From Nocardioides carbamazepini (GTDB lineage: Bacteria; Actinomycetota; Actinomycetes; Propionibacteriales; Nocardioidaceae): a stretch of DNA of 64,000 nt. Shown in pieces: positions 8,193-18,849 of the stretch (its first letter is position 1; every line of letters begins with the position of its first letter). The stretch is from assembly GCF_024614185.1 (NCBI RefSeq), contig NZ_JAHTLF010000003.1, positions 310,001 through 374,000 on the forward strand, written 5' to 3'. Position numbers and translations under genes: made by a program. The notes beneath the pieces are model-generated. The model did not search any database and was not told the DNA's origin. It saw only the letters and a program-made list of their open reading frames with translations.

Positions 8193-8259
8193 CTTCTGAT
8201 GAGACCTACTTGCGTTGGCAGGTGGGCGATTAGGCGGCAGGTGCCGCGAAGGAGGAGTC

Positions 8260-9444
8260 ATGCAGGTAGGCGTCATGGTGACGAGCTACAACCAGCGGGA
8301 CTGGGATCGTGTCCTGGCCGGGGACAACGACAAGCCCCCGGTGAACCCCGACATCCCCATCGTCGATAACAGCCTGGCGTTGGGCGCGATGGTCGAGCCC
8401 CTCGGCTATGACTCGATCTGGTGCGCCGAGCACTACGGGTCGCCGTACTCGATGCAGTCCAACCCGCTGCAGTGGTTGAGCTACTGGGCCGGTCGCACCG
8501 AGCGCATCGACATGGGCACCGCGGTCATCGTGGCTCCGTGGTGGCAGCCCGTGAAGCTGGCCCACGAGATCGCGATGCTGGACACCCTCCTGGACGGACG
8601 GCGTCTTCACCTGGGTATCGGCCGTGGTGTCGCCGCTCACGAGTACGCCGGCTTCGGCATCGATCGGGAGGAGTCGCGCGACCGGTTCCGCGAGCTCATC
8701 GAGATCCTCCGCCTGGCTGATTCCCAGGAGTCCTTCGAGTACGACGGGGAGATCTACAAGATTCCCGAGACCCAGGTCCGTCCGCAGGCGCGCAACAAGG
8801 GCAGGTTGATGGAGACGGCCAAGGCCGCTTTCAACACGCCGGCGTCGATGGACATGGCTGCCGATCTCGGTCTCGGACAGCTGTTCGTGGCTGCCGAGGG
8901 CGAGGACCAGATGATCTCGCAGGTGGCGAAGTTCAACGCGATCCGCGCGCAGAAGGGCCTCGCGCCGAACCAGCCGACCACGATGCTCTACCTACACTGC
9001 TCGACCGACGAGGAGGAGCTCGAGAAGGGCTGGCGCTACGTGGCGCAGCAGACTTGGGCGGCACGCAACCACTACGCGGTCTGGAAGACGGAGTCCTTCG
9101 CCAACACGAAGGGGTACGAGGAATACGCGGCCCGTTTCGAGCAAGACGCCGAGGTCGACGAGAACAAGGGCACGCACCGCGTGAAGCAGACCGGCCTGGT
9201 CGGCACGCCGGAGCAGATCTTCGACCAGATCGAGCGTTTGCAGAAGAGCATCAGCCTGGAGTACCTGATCGTGCACCCGGCGCACGGAGCCAAGCCGGCT
9301 CCCGAGGCGCAGGCGAGCCTGAAGCTGTTCGCCGAGGAGGTTCTCCCTGCCGTCCACGCTATGGAGACGCCGCTTCACGAGCACAACCTGGGCAAGCCCG
9401 AGGACCTCGACTTCGTCCCCAGCATCGGCGGAGCCGTCGGCTGA
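8260..9444 (+). CDS. LLM class flavin-dependent monooxygenase
   Basis: A 394-residue bacterial-luciferase-like TIM-barrel protein. MVEPLGYDSIWCAEHYGSPY, AVIVAPWWQPVKLAHEIAML, and GRRLHLGIGRG followed by HEYAGFGID are the usual LLM strands, and LVGTPEQIFDQIE closes the barrel. With the flavin reductase on the other side of the promoter it forms a likely two-component FMNH2-dependent oxygenase, which could hydroxylate the substrate or do a Baeyer-Villiger oxidation. GGAGGAG at 8251-8257 precedes the ATG and decides the start over an in-frame ATG at 8215. F420 instead of FMN cannot be excluded, but the reductase neighbour argues for FMN. Confidence 0.85.
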   Translation: MQVGVMVTSYNQRDWDRVLAGDNDKPPVNPDIPIVDNSLALGAMVEPLGYDSIWCAEHYGSPYSMQSNPLQWLSYWAGRTERIDMGTAVIVAPWWQPVKLAHEIAMLDTLLDGRRLHLGIGRGVAAHEYAGFGIDREESRDRFRELIEILRLADSQESFEYDGEIYKIPETQVRPQARNKGRLMETAKAAFNTPASMDMAADLGLGQLFVAAEGEDQMISQVAKFNAIRAQKGLAPNQPTTMLYLHCSTDEEELEKGWRYVAQQTWAARNHYAVWKTESFANTKGYEEYAARFEQDAEVDENKGTHRVKQTGLVGTPEQIFDQIERLQKSISLEYLIVHPAHGAKPAPEAQASLKLFAEEVLPAVHAMETPLHEHNLGKPEDLDFVPSIGGAVG

Positions 9445-9446
9445 AG

Positions 9447-12131
<2,685 letters not shown>

Positions 12132-12135
<4 letters not shown>

Positions 12136-12783
12136 CCGTCGGGGACGCCGTGCCTCTCGGCAGGCAGGTCCGGACCCATAGCAGTCCGGAGTCGGCGGTC
12201 TCGGCCGTACGCGATGGGGACACCGTGCTGGTCGGTGGTTACGGGATGGCCGGCATGCCGTCACCTTGATCGACGCGCTGATAGGCGCCGGTCCGACCCA
12301 CCTGACAATCACATCCAACAACGCCGGCAACGGCGACACCGGACTGCTGCACTGCTCAAGGCCGGACGGGGTCCGCAACTCGTCTGCTCGTTCCCACGCC
12401 AACACGACTCGCACGTATTCCACGACCTGTGTTTCTCTGGGCAGGTCGAAGTCGAACTTGTGGCGCAGAGGAACGCCCGTGGAAACGTATGCGCGCTGCC
12501 GACATTGCCGGTTTGTTTACCCCCACGGGCGTCGGGACCCTGCTGGCCGAGGGCAAGGAGACCCGCACGATTGACGGACGCGACTACGTGCTCGAGCTGC
12601 CGATCCGCCGCGACGTCGCCCTGATCACCGCCCACCGGTCCGACCGAATGGGCAAACTCGTTCACCGCAAGGCCGCCCGCAACTTCGACCCGTCATGGCC
12701 ACCACCGCGACCACGACGATCGTCGAGGTCAGCCGTGGCGTCGAGACCGGTGCCATCGACCCCGAGAACGTCATCATCTACGG
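12132..12783 (+). pseudogene. Broken 3-oxoacid/3-oxoadipate CoA-transferase subunit A
   Basis: Pieces of one protein can be read by changing frame at least four times. VRDGDTVLVGGYGMAGMP from 12216 stops at TGA 12267 because one G is missing after CCG at 12260. IDALIGAGPTHLTITSNNAG follows in the next frame, then LLKAGR and LVCSFPRQHDSHVFHD in a third. RMRAADIAGLFTPTGVGTLL and IDGRDYVLELPIRRDVALI follow in another frame, and ATTATTTIVEVSRGVETGAI ends it near 12783. The order matches subunit A of 3-oxoacid CoA-transferases (PcaI/ScoA type). Subunit B is absent. The GTG at 12132 overlaps the previous stop, so this was once the last coupled gene of the operon; it is now non-functional. Confidence 0.85.
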
Positions 12784-13660
12784 ACCGCTCGGCCCTTGTC
12801 GGGGCGAGCCACCGCATGAGTTTTGCCCCTATGTCAACGTCCGGTGTTCCAGGCCGGGGAACACGACCTGCAGGTGTGCGCGGATCTGGCTGGCTGTCAG
12901 ATGTGCCAGATTGAGTGAGGCGCCGCCGCCTCCTCAATGCGACAGGACATTATCGCGAACGAAAGCGATCTGGTCGCAGCCTTGCTGTAGCCATTGAGAA
13001 GGCCCATTCCCACAGACCATGAGCGTGTCGGCCGGTCGAAACCTGAGGAGAAGCCGGCGGCATTGCCGCGGCCGTGAGGCTGAACGGGCTGCGCTTCTCT
13101 TGAACCAGATCGACGAGGACGACCTTCCCGTCCTGCGACGGAGACTCCGCGAGACGTTTCGACCAGACAGGTCCGCCTGTCGCCGACTACCGTGGCAGTG
13201 ACACCGCTAGATGCTCATTCAACTGAACAATGGCTGGTGCACCCCCCTTGGGAGCACGGACCCGGGGTAACGGGAGTCAACCGGAGGCAGCGGGACACCG
13301 GTTTCACGCTCAGAACTACCATCCAAGCGTGATCCAGCGGGGCGTCCCCACGGTTTAACTCCCCCCTCGCGCAGCTCGGGCGACGCCCAGTTTGGTGCTT
13401 GGGAAGGAGCGATAACGTCGAATGCTTGGGCCAGGTGCGCACCAGGGGTGCACCGGCAAGCAGGCGCTAGATAGCGGCGCCGGATGCCTGGCTCAAGAAC
13501 GGCTCATTAACCTCGCCGATCGACCTCGAAGACGACCGATCGCGACTCGTCCCGCCAGACGCCGTCACTGGTCCAGGAGTATGCTCTGACCTGCTGCTTT
13601 CAAGCATCATGACGTCGGCTGTAGGCGTGCTGAGTCGGCGTCGGACCCCTCGCCATCAAT
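12784..13660. other. Decayed intergenic region without a recognisable gene
   Basis: About 880 nt with stops in all frames and visibly lower GC than the neighbouring operons. Short open frames occur (for example 13215-13442 on the minus strand) but show no domain, no ribosome binding site and no neighbour logic. I recognise no transposase, integrase or RNA gene. Together with the broken CoA-transferase on its left and the tRNA fragment on its right, it looks like the eroded end of an inserted segment. Confidence 0.55.
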
Positions 13661-13702
13661 CTACGGATCAGAAGGTTTGGGGTTCGAATCCCTACAGGCG
13701 CG
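13661..13702 (+). other. 3' fragment of tRNA-Arg(ACG), probable island attachment-site copy
   Basis: The 42 nt match the 3' part of a tRNA. An anticodon loop CTACGGA (anticodon ACG) is followed by the 3' strand TCAGA of its stem, a T-arm with loop TTCGAAT and stem TGGGG/CCCTA, and a 3' acceptor strand CAGGCGC plus discriminator G; no CCA is encoded. The 5' half is missing: the bases before the loop (CCATCAAT) cannot pair with TCAGA, and no GCGCCTG 5' acceptor strand lies upstream. A fragment starting at the anticodon loop is what tyrosine integrases leave at the far end of an island inserted into a tRNA gene. Confidence 0.7.
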
Positions 13703-13713
13703 CAAGAGTCTTC

Positions 13714-13746
13714 GCAGGTCAGGCCCGGGTCCCGGGCCTGACCTGC
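13714..13746 (+). terminator. Strong hairpin after the tRNA fragment
   Basis: A perfect inverted repeat with 16-nt arms (GCAGGTCAGGCCCGGG and its complement) around a single base lies 11 nt after the tRNA 3' end. There is no U-tract, as usual for actinobacterial terminators. It was probably the terminator of the original tRNA-Arg gene and stayed in place when the tRNA was moved left by the insertion. Confidence 0.75.
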
Positions 13747-13808
13747 TGGCATTTCGTGGGTCGCGAGCGGCTCGACGCGGCGCGCGTCGCGAGGGGTGTC
13801 TCAGGTCG

Positions 13809-13839
13809 CTTGACATCGCTCGACACCCGACGGCTACCG
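13809..13839 (+). promoter_or_regulatory. Probable promoter giving a leaderless transcript
   Basis: TTGACA at 13809-13814 and TACCGT (TAnnnT type -10) at 13834-13839. The spacer is 19 bp, slightly long. The ATG at 13846 lies 7 nt after the -10, the distance expected if transcription starts at the A of the start codon. No Shine-Dalgarno sequence precedes this ATG, which supports a leaderless mRNA. Confidence 0.5.
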
Positions 13840-13845
13840 TGGCGC

Positions 13846-14781
13846 ATGGATGTCGACGCTGACTCCCCTGCCGAGGCGCTGCGCGACCTCACGCGATTCT
13901 CGGTCGGCTCGGCGGTGTGGCTGGGGTTGGTGGGGATCGGCGGGTTCGTCTACGCGGCCACGCTCGGCACGAGCGACCGGGACCAGGTGCGATTCGTCGG
14001 TCTCGCCGTCGGGACGGGCTTCGTGCTCGTCTCGCTGGGATTCCTGGCCGCGCTCCTCAGGGCGTGGCGGAGAGACGTGAGAGCGGCGCCGCTCGTCGCC
14101 GGTGATCGCCCTGAGTGCGCGAGTGGTGGGGCGGCGATGTTCTACGAGGGCTACGTCTCCCTGGTGAGCGTGGTGGTGGCCGTGGCGGTCGCGGTGTTCG
14201 GCATCGTGTTCGTGCCCGCCGCCGCCGATGGAGCGGCGTGGGGCTGGTTCACCCCGGTGCTCATGGGGGTGGTGGCCGTCAGCTCCGCGCTGTTCGTGCG
14301 GTGGCGCGGCAATGAGTACGTCGGCGTCCACCCGGAGGGGATCCGGATGATCCGCCGCGGGAGACTCGAGACCGCGCCCTGGGCCAGGGTGCTGTACTTC
14401 GAGAGCGGGCAGGTCGGGATCGAGGGACGGCCGGACCGGGCCGGTGTGAGTGACGAGGTCGAGACGCGCATCCGCGAGCTGGCCGTCGCGGCCGGACTCG
14501 CCACGTTCGACGAGCGCCTACGCGCGGGCGAGTCGATCGACCTGGGCGCCGTGACCCTCCAGCCACAGGTGTTGCTGCTCGAGGGTGAGCCGATGAGGTG
14601 GGACGAGATCGACTCGGTCACCTACGAGCACGACGGAGAGAACAACTGGACCCATGTGCTGGTCCGCGGTCGGCGGCGCCGGCACCGCGCCAAGGTGAGG
14701 GAGTCGGGGATCGCCAACTTCCCCGTCTTCGAGGAAGCGCTCCGCACGTACACGGGACTGCGGGTCTTCGACCCCCGATGA
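13846..14781 (+). CDS. Hypothetical membrane protein with four transmembrane segments
   Basis: A 311-residue protein I cannot assign to a named family. Hydrophobic segments lie at about 18-39, 49-72, 103-124 and 132-152. The C-terminal half (155-311) is soluble and probably cytoplasmic: PEGIRMIRRGRLETAPWARV resembles the PH-like domains found after membrane helices in actinobacterial proteins, and ends in a basic stretch GRRRRHRAK. The frame is open upstream to 13609 across the tRNA fragment, but ATG 13846 is the first plausible start. It is the first intact gene right of the putative island boundary and has no functional link to either neighbour. Confidence 0.75.
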   Translation: MDVDADSPAEALRDLTRFSVGSAVWLGLVGIGGFVYAATLGTSDRDQVRFVGLAVGTGFVLVSLGFLAALLRAWRRDVRAAPLVAGDRPECASGGAAMFYEGYVSLVSVVVAVAVAVFGIVFVPAAADGAAWGWFTPVLMGVVAVSSALFVRWRGNEYVGVHPEGIRMIRRGRLETAPWARVLYFESGQVGIEGRPDRAGVSDEVETRIRELAVAAGLATFDERLRAGESIDLGAVTLQPQVLLLEGEPMRWDEIDSVTYEHDGENNWTHVLVRGRRRRHRAKVRESGIANFPVFEEALRTYTGLRVFDPR

Positions 14782-14842
14782 GCGCGATGGCGTGATGTCG
14801 CGCGAGGGTCGGCGCGCAACCGCCGGGCCGATGGACATCGCG

Positions 14843-15391
14843 CTACGTCGTACGTCCTCGGCTTCGGCTTCGGCTTCGAGGAGCCTCGGACGCCGGCGCC
14901 GGCGTCGAGCGGCCCCAGCCGGTGTCCTCGGTCAGCTTGTGCAGCAGTGGTTGGACGCGAAAGGGCACGGGGGTCGCGACGGAGAAGGTCGAGTTCGTCT
15001 TGCGGACCCCGTCGATCGCGACGATGGATGCCGTCAGGACCTGGAGCGCCTCCAGCGAGCTGATGGCCACGTGGACCAAGATGTCCTCCCGTCCCGCCTG
15101 GATCTTCACCTCGATCACTTCGGGGAGCTGGGCCAGTCCGTGCACGATCGGTCCGAGCAGGCGTTGGTCGAGCTCGACGCTGACCAACGCCTGGACCGGC
15201 ATCCCGATCGCGGCGAGGTCGATCACCGGCCTGAAGCCCTTCAAGATCCCTTGGTCGACCAGTCGGCTCATCCGCAGCTGGATGGTGTTGCGGCTGACGC
15301 TCAACCGCTCCGCCATCTCCGCGACGCCCGCGCGGGCGTCGTCCGTCAGCAGCCGCAGAATCTCGGCGTCCAGTCGATCGATCGTTGGCAT
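14843..15391 (-). CDS. Lrp/AsnC family regulator of the divergent branched-chain module
   Basis: A 182-residue Lrp/AsnC protein. An N-terminal winged helix (LDAEILRLLTDDARAGVAEM, then SVSRNTIQLRMSRLVDQGIL) is followed by the alpha-beta RAM effector domain (about 65-140). The last 25 residues are a Ser/Arg-rich tail not typical of the family. It is divergent from the Leu/Val dehydrogenase and bkd genes, as in many bkd loci where an Lrp-type protein (BkdR) responds to branched-chain amino acids. That role is inferred from position. Confidence 0.88.
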   Translation of the reverse strand: MPTIDRLDAEILRLLTDDARAGVAEMAERLSVSRNTIQLRMSRLVDQGILKGFRPVIDLAAIGMPVQALVSVELDQRLLGPIVHGLAQLPEVIEVKIQAGREDILVHVAISSLEALQVLTASIVAIDGVRKTNSTFSVATPVPFRVQPLLHKLTEDTGWGRSTPAPASEAPRSRSRSRGRTT

Positions 15392-15439
15392 CGTGACAGT
15401 CTCCGCATTCGTCCCGGGTCGTTAGCAACACACTATGCG

Positions 15440-15468
15440 CAGTTGTCTTGCATTCTGTTGACCAACTG
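15440..15468. promoter_or_regulatory. Inverted repeat in the lrp-bkd divergent promoter
   Basis: CAGTTG (15440-15445) and CAACTG (15463-15468) form an inverted repeat with a 17-bp, AT-richer centre (TCTTGCATTCTGTTGAC). It lies between the start of the Lrp gene (15391) and the Leu/Val dehydrogenase (15576). Lrp-type proteins bind spaced, degenerate inverted repeats, so this is a candidate operator. No strong -35/-10 pair is obvious. Confidence 0.4.
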
Positions 15469-15575
15469 AGCGGCAGTAGGCGATTCTTCTCATCGAAATG
15501 ACCAGCGCGATCCGCTGGGACTCACCGGACGGCCAGCCACAAGCCATGCCGTCACCTTCGAAGAGAGCTTCAGCC

Positions 15576-16664
15576 ATGAGCACAGAAGTACGAGATCGAC
15601 AGGTTCAGCGACTCGGGGTCTTCGACCGCGATGACGACCTCCGGGACGCCGAGCACGAGCAGGTCGTGTTCTGCCGGGATCGGCGCACCGGACTGCGCGC
15701 CATCATCGCGCTGCACGACACCACGCTCGGGCCGGGCCTCGGCGGCACGCGGTTCTTCCCCTACCGGCACGAGTCCGACGCCATCACGGACGTGCTCCGT
15801 CTCTCCGAGGGCATGACCCGCAAGGCGGCTGTCGCCGGCATGCCTCTCGGGGGAGCCAAGGCCGTCATCATCGGTGACCCTGCGACAGACCGGTCGGAGG
15901 AGCTGCTCGAGGCGTACGGCAGGTTCGTCGAGTCGTTGGGCGGGCGCTACTACACGGCAGCAGACGTCGGCACGACCACCGACGATCTCGACGTGATCGG
16001 TCGCACCAGCCGCTACGTGGTCGGGCGAAGTGTCGGCGCTGGAGGCTCGGGAGACAGCGGCTACTCGACGGCACTCGGCGTGTTCAGCGCCATGCAGGCA
16101 GCCGCAACCGCGACCTGGGCCGAGAGCGGCATCGCCGGCAGGCGAGTCGGGGTCGAGGGTGTCGGGAAGGTGGGACGCCACCTCGTCGACATGCTCCTCG
16201 ACGCCGGCGCGCGGGTCGTGGTCTGTGATCCGCGCCCCGACGCTCTCGACAGCATCGGCGCGCGATCTGCGGCAGTGGAGCGGGTCTCGTCGGTTCTGGT
16301 CGAGGACCTCGACGTCTACGCGCCGTGTGCGCTCGGAGCCAGCCTCACGCCGCAGACGGTGGCGACGCTCTCCGCTCGCGTCGTGTGCGGCGCGGCCAAC
16401 AACCAGCTGCTCCACCGCGACGTCGCGGAGCTGCTCCGACGGCGATCGATCCAGTGGGTGCCCGACTACGTCGCCAACGCCGGGGGCCTGATCCAGGTGG
16501 GCAGCGAGCTGACCGGTGCCACCCGCGACGAGGTCGAGAGCAAGGTGCGACACGTCGCGGACACCACCCGCGAGATCCTCCACCTCGCGGGCGACCAGGA
16601 CGTGACCACCTGGGAGGCGGCCCGGCGCATCGTCGCCGGTCGCCTGGAAGCGGCGCGGGCCTGA
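15576..16664 (+). CDS. Leu/Val/Phe/Glu dehydrogenase family, probable branched-chain amino acid dehydrogenase
   Basis: A 362-residue enzyme of the leucine/valine dehydrogenase type. The substrate-lysine motif is GMTRKAAVAGMPLGGAKAVI with K83 and K95. The NAD-binding motif GVEGVGKVG is at 192-200. It should deaminate leucine, valine or isoleucine to the 2-oxo acid with NAD+. That product is the substrate of the dehydrogenase complex encoded next. ATG 15576 is chosen by comparison with family N-termini; in-frame ATGs at 15498 and 15546 would add residues with no homology. A second copy is at 48482-49579. Confidence 0.9.
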   Translation: MSTEVRDRQVQRLGVFDRDDDLRDAEHEQVVFCRDRRTGLRAIIALHDTTLGPGLGGTRFFPYRHESDAITDVLRLSEGMTRKAAVAGMPLGGAKAVIIGDPATDRSEELLEAYGRFVESLGGRYYTAADVGTTTDDLDVIGRTSRYVVGRSVGAGGSGDSGYSTALGVFSAMQAAATATWAESGIAGRRVGVEGVGKVGRHLVDMLLDAGARVVVCDPRPDALDSIGARSAAVERVSSVLVEDLDVYAPCALGASLTPQTVATLSARVVCGAANNQLLHRDVAELLRRRSIQWVPDYVANAGGLIQVGSELTGATRDEVESKVRHVADTTREILHLAGDQDVTTWEAARRIVAGRLEAARA

Positions 16665-16703
16665 CCCGACCTGCCCTGTCCGCACACTCCGACAGGAGAA
16701 GCA

Positions 16704-17861
16704 ATGACACTCACCGTGAGTCTGCCCGCCGCTGACCGCGACCCGGAAGGAGGCGCCGTGTCCACTGCCCTCGCCACCGTGCTCGGCGCTCGCCAGGACG
16801 ACCCTCGTTCCGTCCCACCCTTCCAGCTGATCGACGAGGACGGAGAGCCGACCGCGCTCGGTGTCAGCATCGGGATCGACCTGAACCTCGCTCAGGAGAT
16901 GCATGCCGACATGGTGCTCGCGCGCCGTCTCGACTCGGAGGCGCTCGCGCTGCAGCGCCAGGGGGAGCTGCACCTGTGGCTGATGAGCTGGGGCCAGGAG
17001 GCCGCACAGGTCGGCTCGGTCCGCGCCGTCCGCGACTCCGACATGATCTTCCCGAGCTACCGAGAGCACGCCGTCGCCCTGTGCCGGCGGATCGCCCCCG
17101 CCGACATCATGCGTCAGTGGCGCGGCGTGTCCCACTCGGGCTGGGATCCCGCCGAGTCGAAGGTGCACATCAACTCCCTGGTACTCGGGACCCAGACCCT
17201 GCACGCGACCGGCTACGCCGCCGGCGTCCGCATGGACCGGTCCGACGACGTGGTCCTCACCTACTTCGGTGACGGGTCGGCGAGCCAGGGAGACGTCAAC
17301 GAGGCACTCAACTGGGCCGCCGCCGGCTCGCTGCCGGTCCTCTTCTTCTGCCAGAACAACCAGTGGGCCATCTCGACGCCGACGCACACCCAGATGCGGA
17401 CCCCGCTCCACGTTCGCGCAGCAGGCTTCGGAGTGACGGGGTACCACGTCGACGGCAACGACGCCATGGCCGTGCACGCGGTGACGCAGTACGCCGCGGA
17501 GCAGGTGCGCGGTGGAGCGGGCCCGGCGCTGATCGAGGCGCAGACCTACCGGCTCGCCGGTCACTCCAGCTCGGACGACCCCAAGCGCTATCGCACCGAG
17601 GACGACCTGGCCGCGTGGCTGAAGAAGGATCCCATCGTCCGGCTCGAGCGCTTCCTGCGCCGAGCAGGGGTGGAGGACGCTCACTTCGAGGATCTCGCCG
17701 CGCGCGAGGAGGCCTTCGCCGCGACGGTCCGTGAACAGTGCAAGGCACTGCGCGGAGACGACCTCGCCGCGGTGTTCGACCAGACCTATGCCGAGGCCCA
17801 TCCCGTCATGGACCGCGAGAAGGCCGAGTTCCTCGGCCGTCGAGACCGGACGGTGGCTTGA
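16704..17861 (+). CDS. bkdA: Branched-chain 2-oxoacid dehydrogenase E1 alpha
   Basis: A 385-residue E1 alpha subunit. The thiamine diphosphate motif begins at GDGSASQGD (189-197) and ends at NN (218-219). FPSYREHAVAL and the loop GHSSSDDPKRYR are typical of branched-chain rather than pyruvate E1. The alpha2beta2 E1 decarboxylates the 2-oxo acid and transfers the acyl group to the lipoyl domain of E2. AGGAGAAG lies just before the ATG. It is 39 nt after the amino acid dehydrogenase and 1 nt before E1 beta. Confidence 0.92.
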   Translation: MTLTVSLPAADRDPEGGAVSTALATVLGARQDDPRSVPPFQLIDEDGEPTALGVSIGIDLNLAQEMHADMVLARRLDSEALALQRQGELHLWLMSWGQEAAQVGSVRAVRDSDMIFPSYREHAVALCRRIAPADIMRQWRGVSHSGWDPAESKVHINSLVLGTQTLHATGYAAGVRMDRSDDVVLTYFGDGSASQGDVNEALNWAAAGSLPVLFFCQNNQWAISTPTHTQMRTPLHVRAAGFGVTGYHVDGNDAMAVHAVTQYAAEQVRGGAGPALIEAQTYRLAGHSSSDDPKRYRTEDDLAAWLKKDPIVRLERFLRRAGVEDAHFEDLAAREEAFAATVREQCKALRGDDLAAVFDQTYAEAHPVMDREKAEFLGRRDRTVA

Positions 17862-17862
17862 G

Positions 17863-18837
17863 ATGACGACGACGTACTCGCTCGGCGCCGCGATCAACGC
17901 CGGTCTCCGCGCGGCCATGGCAGGTGACGACAAGGTCGTCGTGATGGGGGAGGACGTCGGCACCCTCGGCGGCGTCTTCCGGGTGACCGACGGCCTGGTC
18001 GGCGAGTTCGGAGCCGACCGCGTCGTCGACACCCCCCTCGCCGAGTCCGGCATCGTCGGTACCGCCATCGGCCTGGCGTTGCGCGGCTACCGACCCGTCT
18101 GCGAGATCCAGTTCGACGGGTTCGTCTATCCCGCGTTCGACCAGATCGTCAGCCAGCTCGCCAAGATGCGTGCCCGCTCGCGGGGCCGGCTCTCGCTGCC
18201 GGTGGTGATCCGCATTCCCGTGGGGGGTGGCATCGGTGCGGTGGAGCACCACTCCGAGTCGAACGAGGCCTACTTCGCGCACACCGCCGGACTGCGCGTG
18301 GTCTCCTGCTCGAACCCCGACGATGCCTTCCACATGATCCAGCAGGCCATCGCCTCCGACGACCCTGTCATCTTCTACGAGCCCAAGCGCCGCTACTGGG
18401 ACAAGGGCGAGGTCTCGACCGAGCCGACGCGCTCGCTGCACGAGGCAGCCGTGCTCCGCGAGGGCAGCGACTGCACGCTGGTGGCGCACGGACCGACCGT
18501 GGCCACCGCGCTCGCTGCCGCGGATGCGGCACGGGAGGACGGGTTCTCCATCGGAGTCGTCGACCTCCGGTCGCTCTCGCCGCTCGACGTCCCCACGCTC
18601 CGCAAGGTGGCTGCCGAGTCCCACCGCATGGTCGTGGTCCACGAGGCCTCGACCTTCCTCGGCATCGGCGCCGAGATCGCGGCGACCGTCACCGAGTCCT
18701 GCTTCTACGACCTCGAGGCCCCCGTGCTCCGGGTCGGCGCCTACAACCTGCCGTACCCGCCCGCGCACATGGAGAACGACTTCCTGCCGGACATCGACCG
18801 CGTGCTCGAGGCCGTCGAGACCAGCCTCAACTTCTAG
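17863..18837 (+). CDS. bkdB: Branched-chain 2-oxoacid dehydrogenase E1 beta
   Basis: A 324-residue transketolase-like E1 beta subunit. MGEDVGTLGGVFRVTDGL, DTPLAESGIVGTAIGLALRG and EIQFDGFVYPAFDQI are the standard E1 beta motifs that complete the thiamine site with E1 alpha. The C-terminal domain has VVHEASTFLGIGAEIAA and ends PYPPAHMENDFLPD, typical of branched-chain E1 beta. The ATG at 17863 is one base after the E1 alpha stop. The frame is open upstream inside E1 alpha, but no start there fits. Confidence 0.92.
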   Translation: MTTTYSLGAAINAGLRAAMAGDDKVVVMGEDVGTLGGVFRVTDGLVGEFGADRVVDTPLAESGIVGTAIGLALRGYRPVCEIQFDGFVYPAFDQIVSQLAKMRARSRGRLSLPVVIRIPVGGGIGAVEHHSESNEAYFAHTAGLRVVSCSNPDDAFHMIQQAIASDDPVIFYEPKRRYWDKGEVSTEPTRSLHEAAVLREGSDCTLVAHGPTVATALAAADAAREDGFSIGVVDLRSLSPLDVPTLRKVAAESHRMVVVHEASTFLGIGAEIAATVTESCFYDLEAPVLRVGAYNLPYPPAHMENDFLPDIDRVLEAVETSLNF

Positions 18838-18849
18838 GAGACCCGCACC

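Noticed and set aside
13215..13442. 75-codon minus-strand frame, also considered as a group II intron or stable RNA remnant
   Set aside because: No known domain, no ribosome binding site, no domain V-like hairpin or reverse transcriptase nearby. I saw no reliable RNA signature.
13610..13702. A complete tRNA-Arg gene
   Set aside because: Only the 3' part folds. The bases before the anticodon loop do not pair with the 3' stem strand and no 5' acceptor strand is found.
13609..13845. N-terminal extension of the membrane protein across the tRNA fragment
   Set aside because: The extra 79 codons overlap a tRNA fragment and a terminator hairpin; ATG 13846 with its own promoter is a better start.
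15570..18068. 832-codon open frame on the minus strand
   Set aside because: It runs antisense through the Leu/Val dehydrogenase and E1 alpha genes, whose products are clearly recognisable. Long antisense frames are normal in high-GC DNA; no domain is seen in it.
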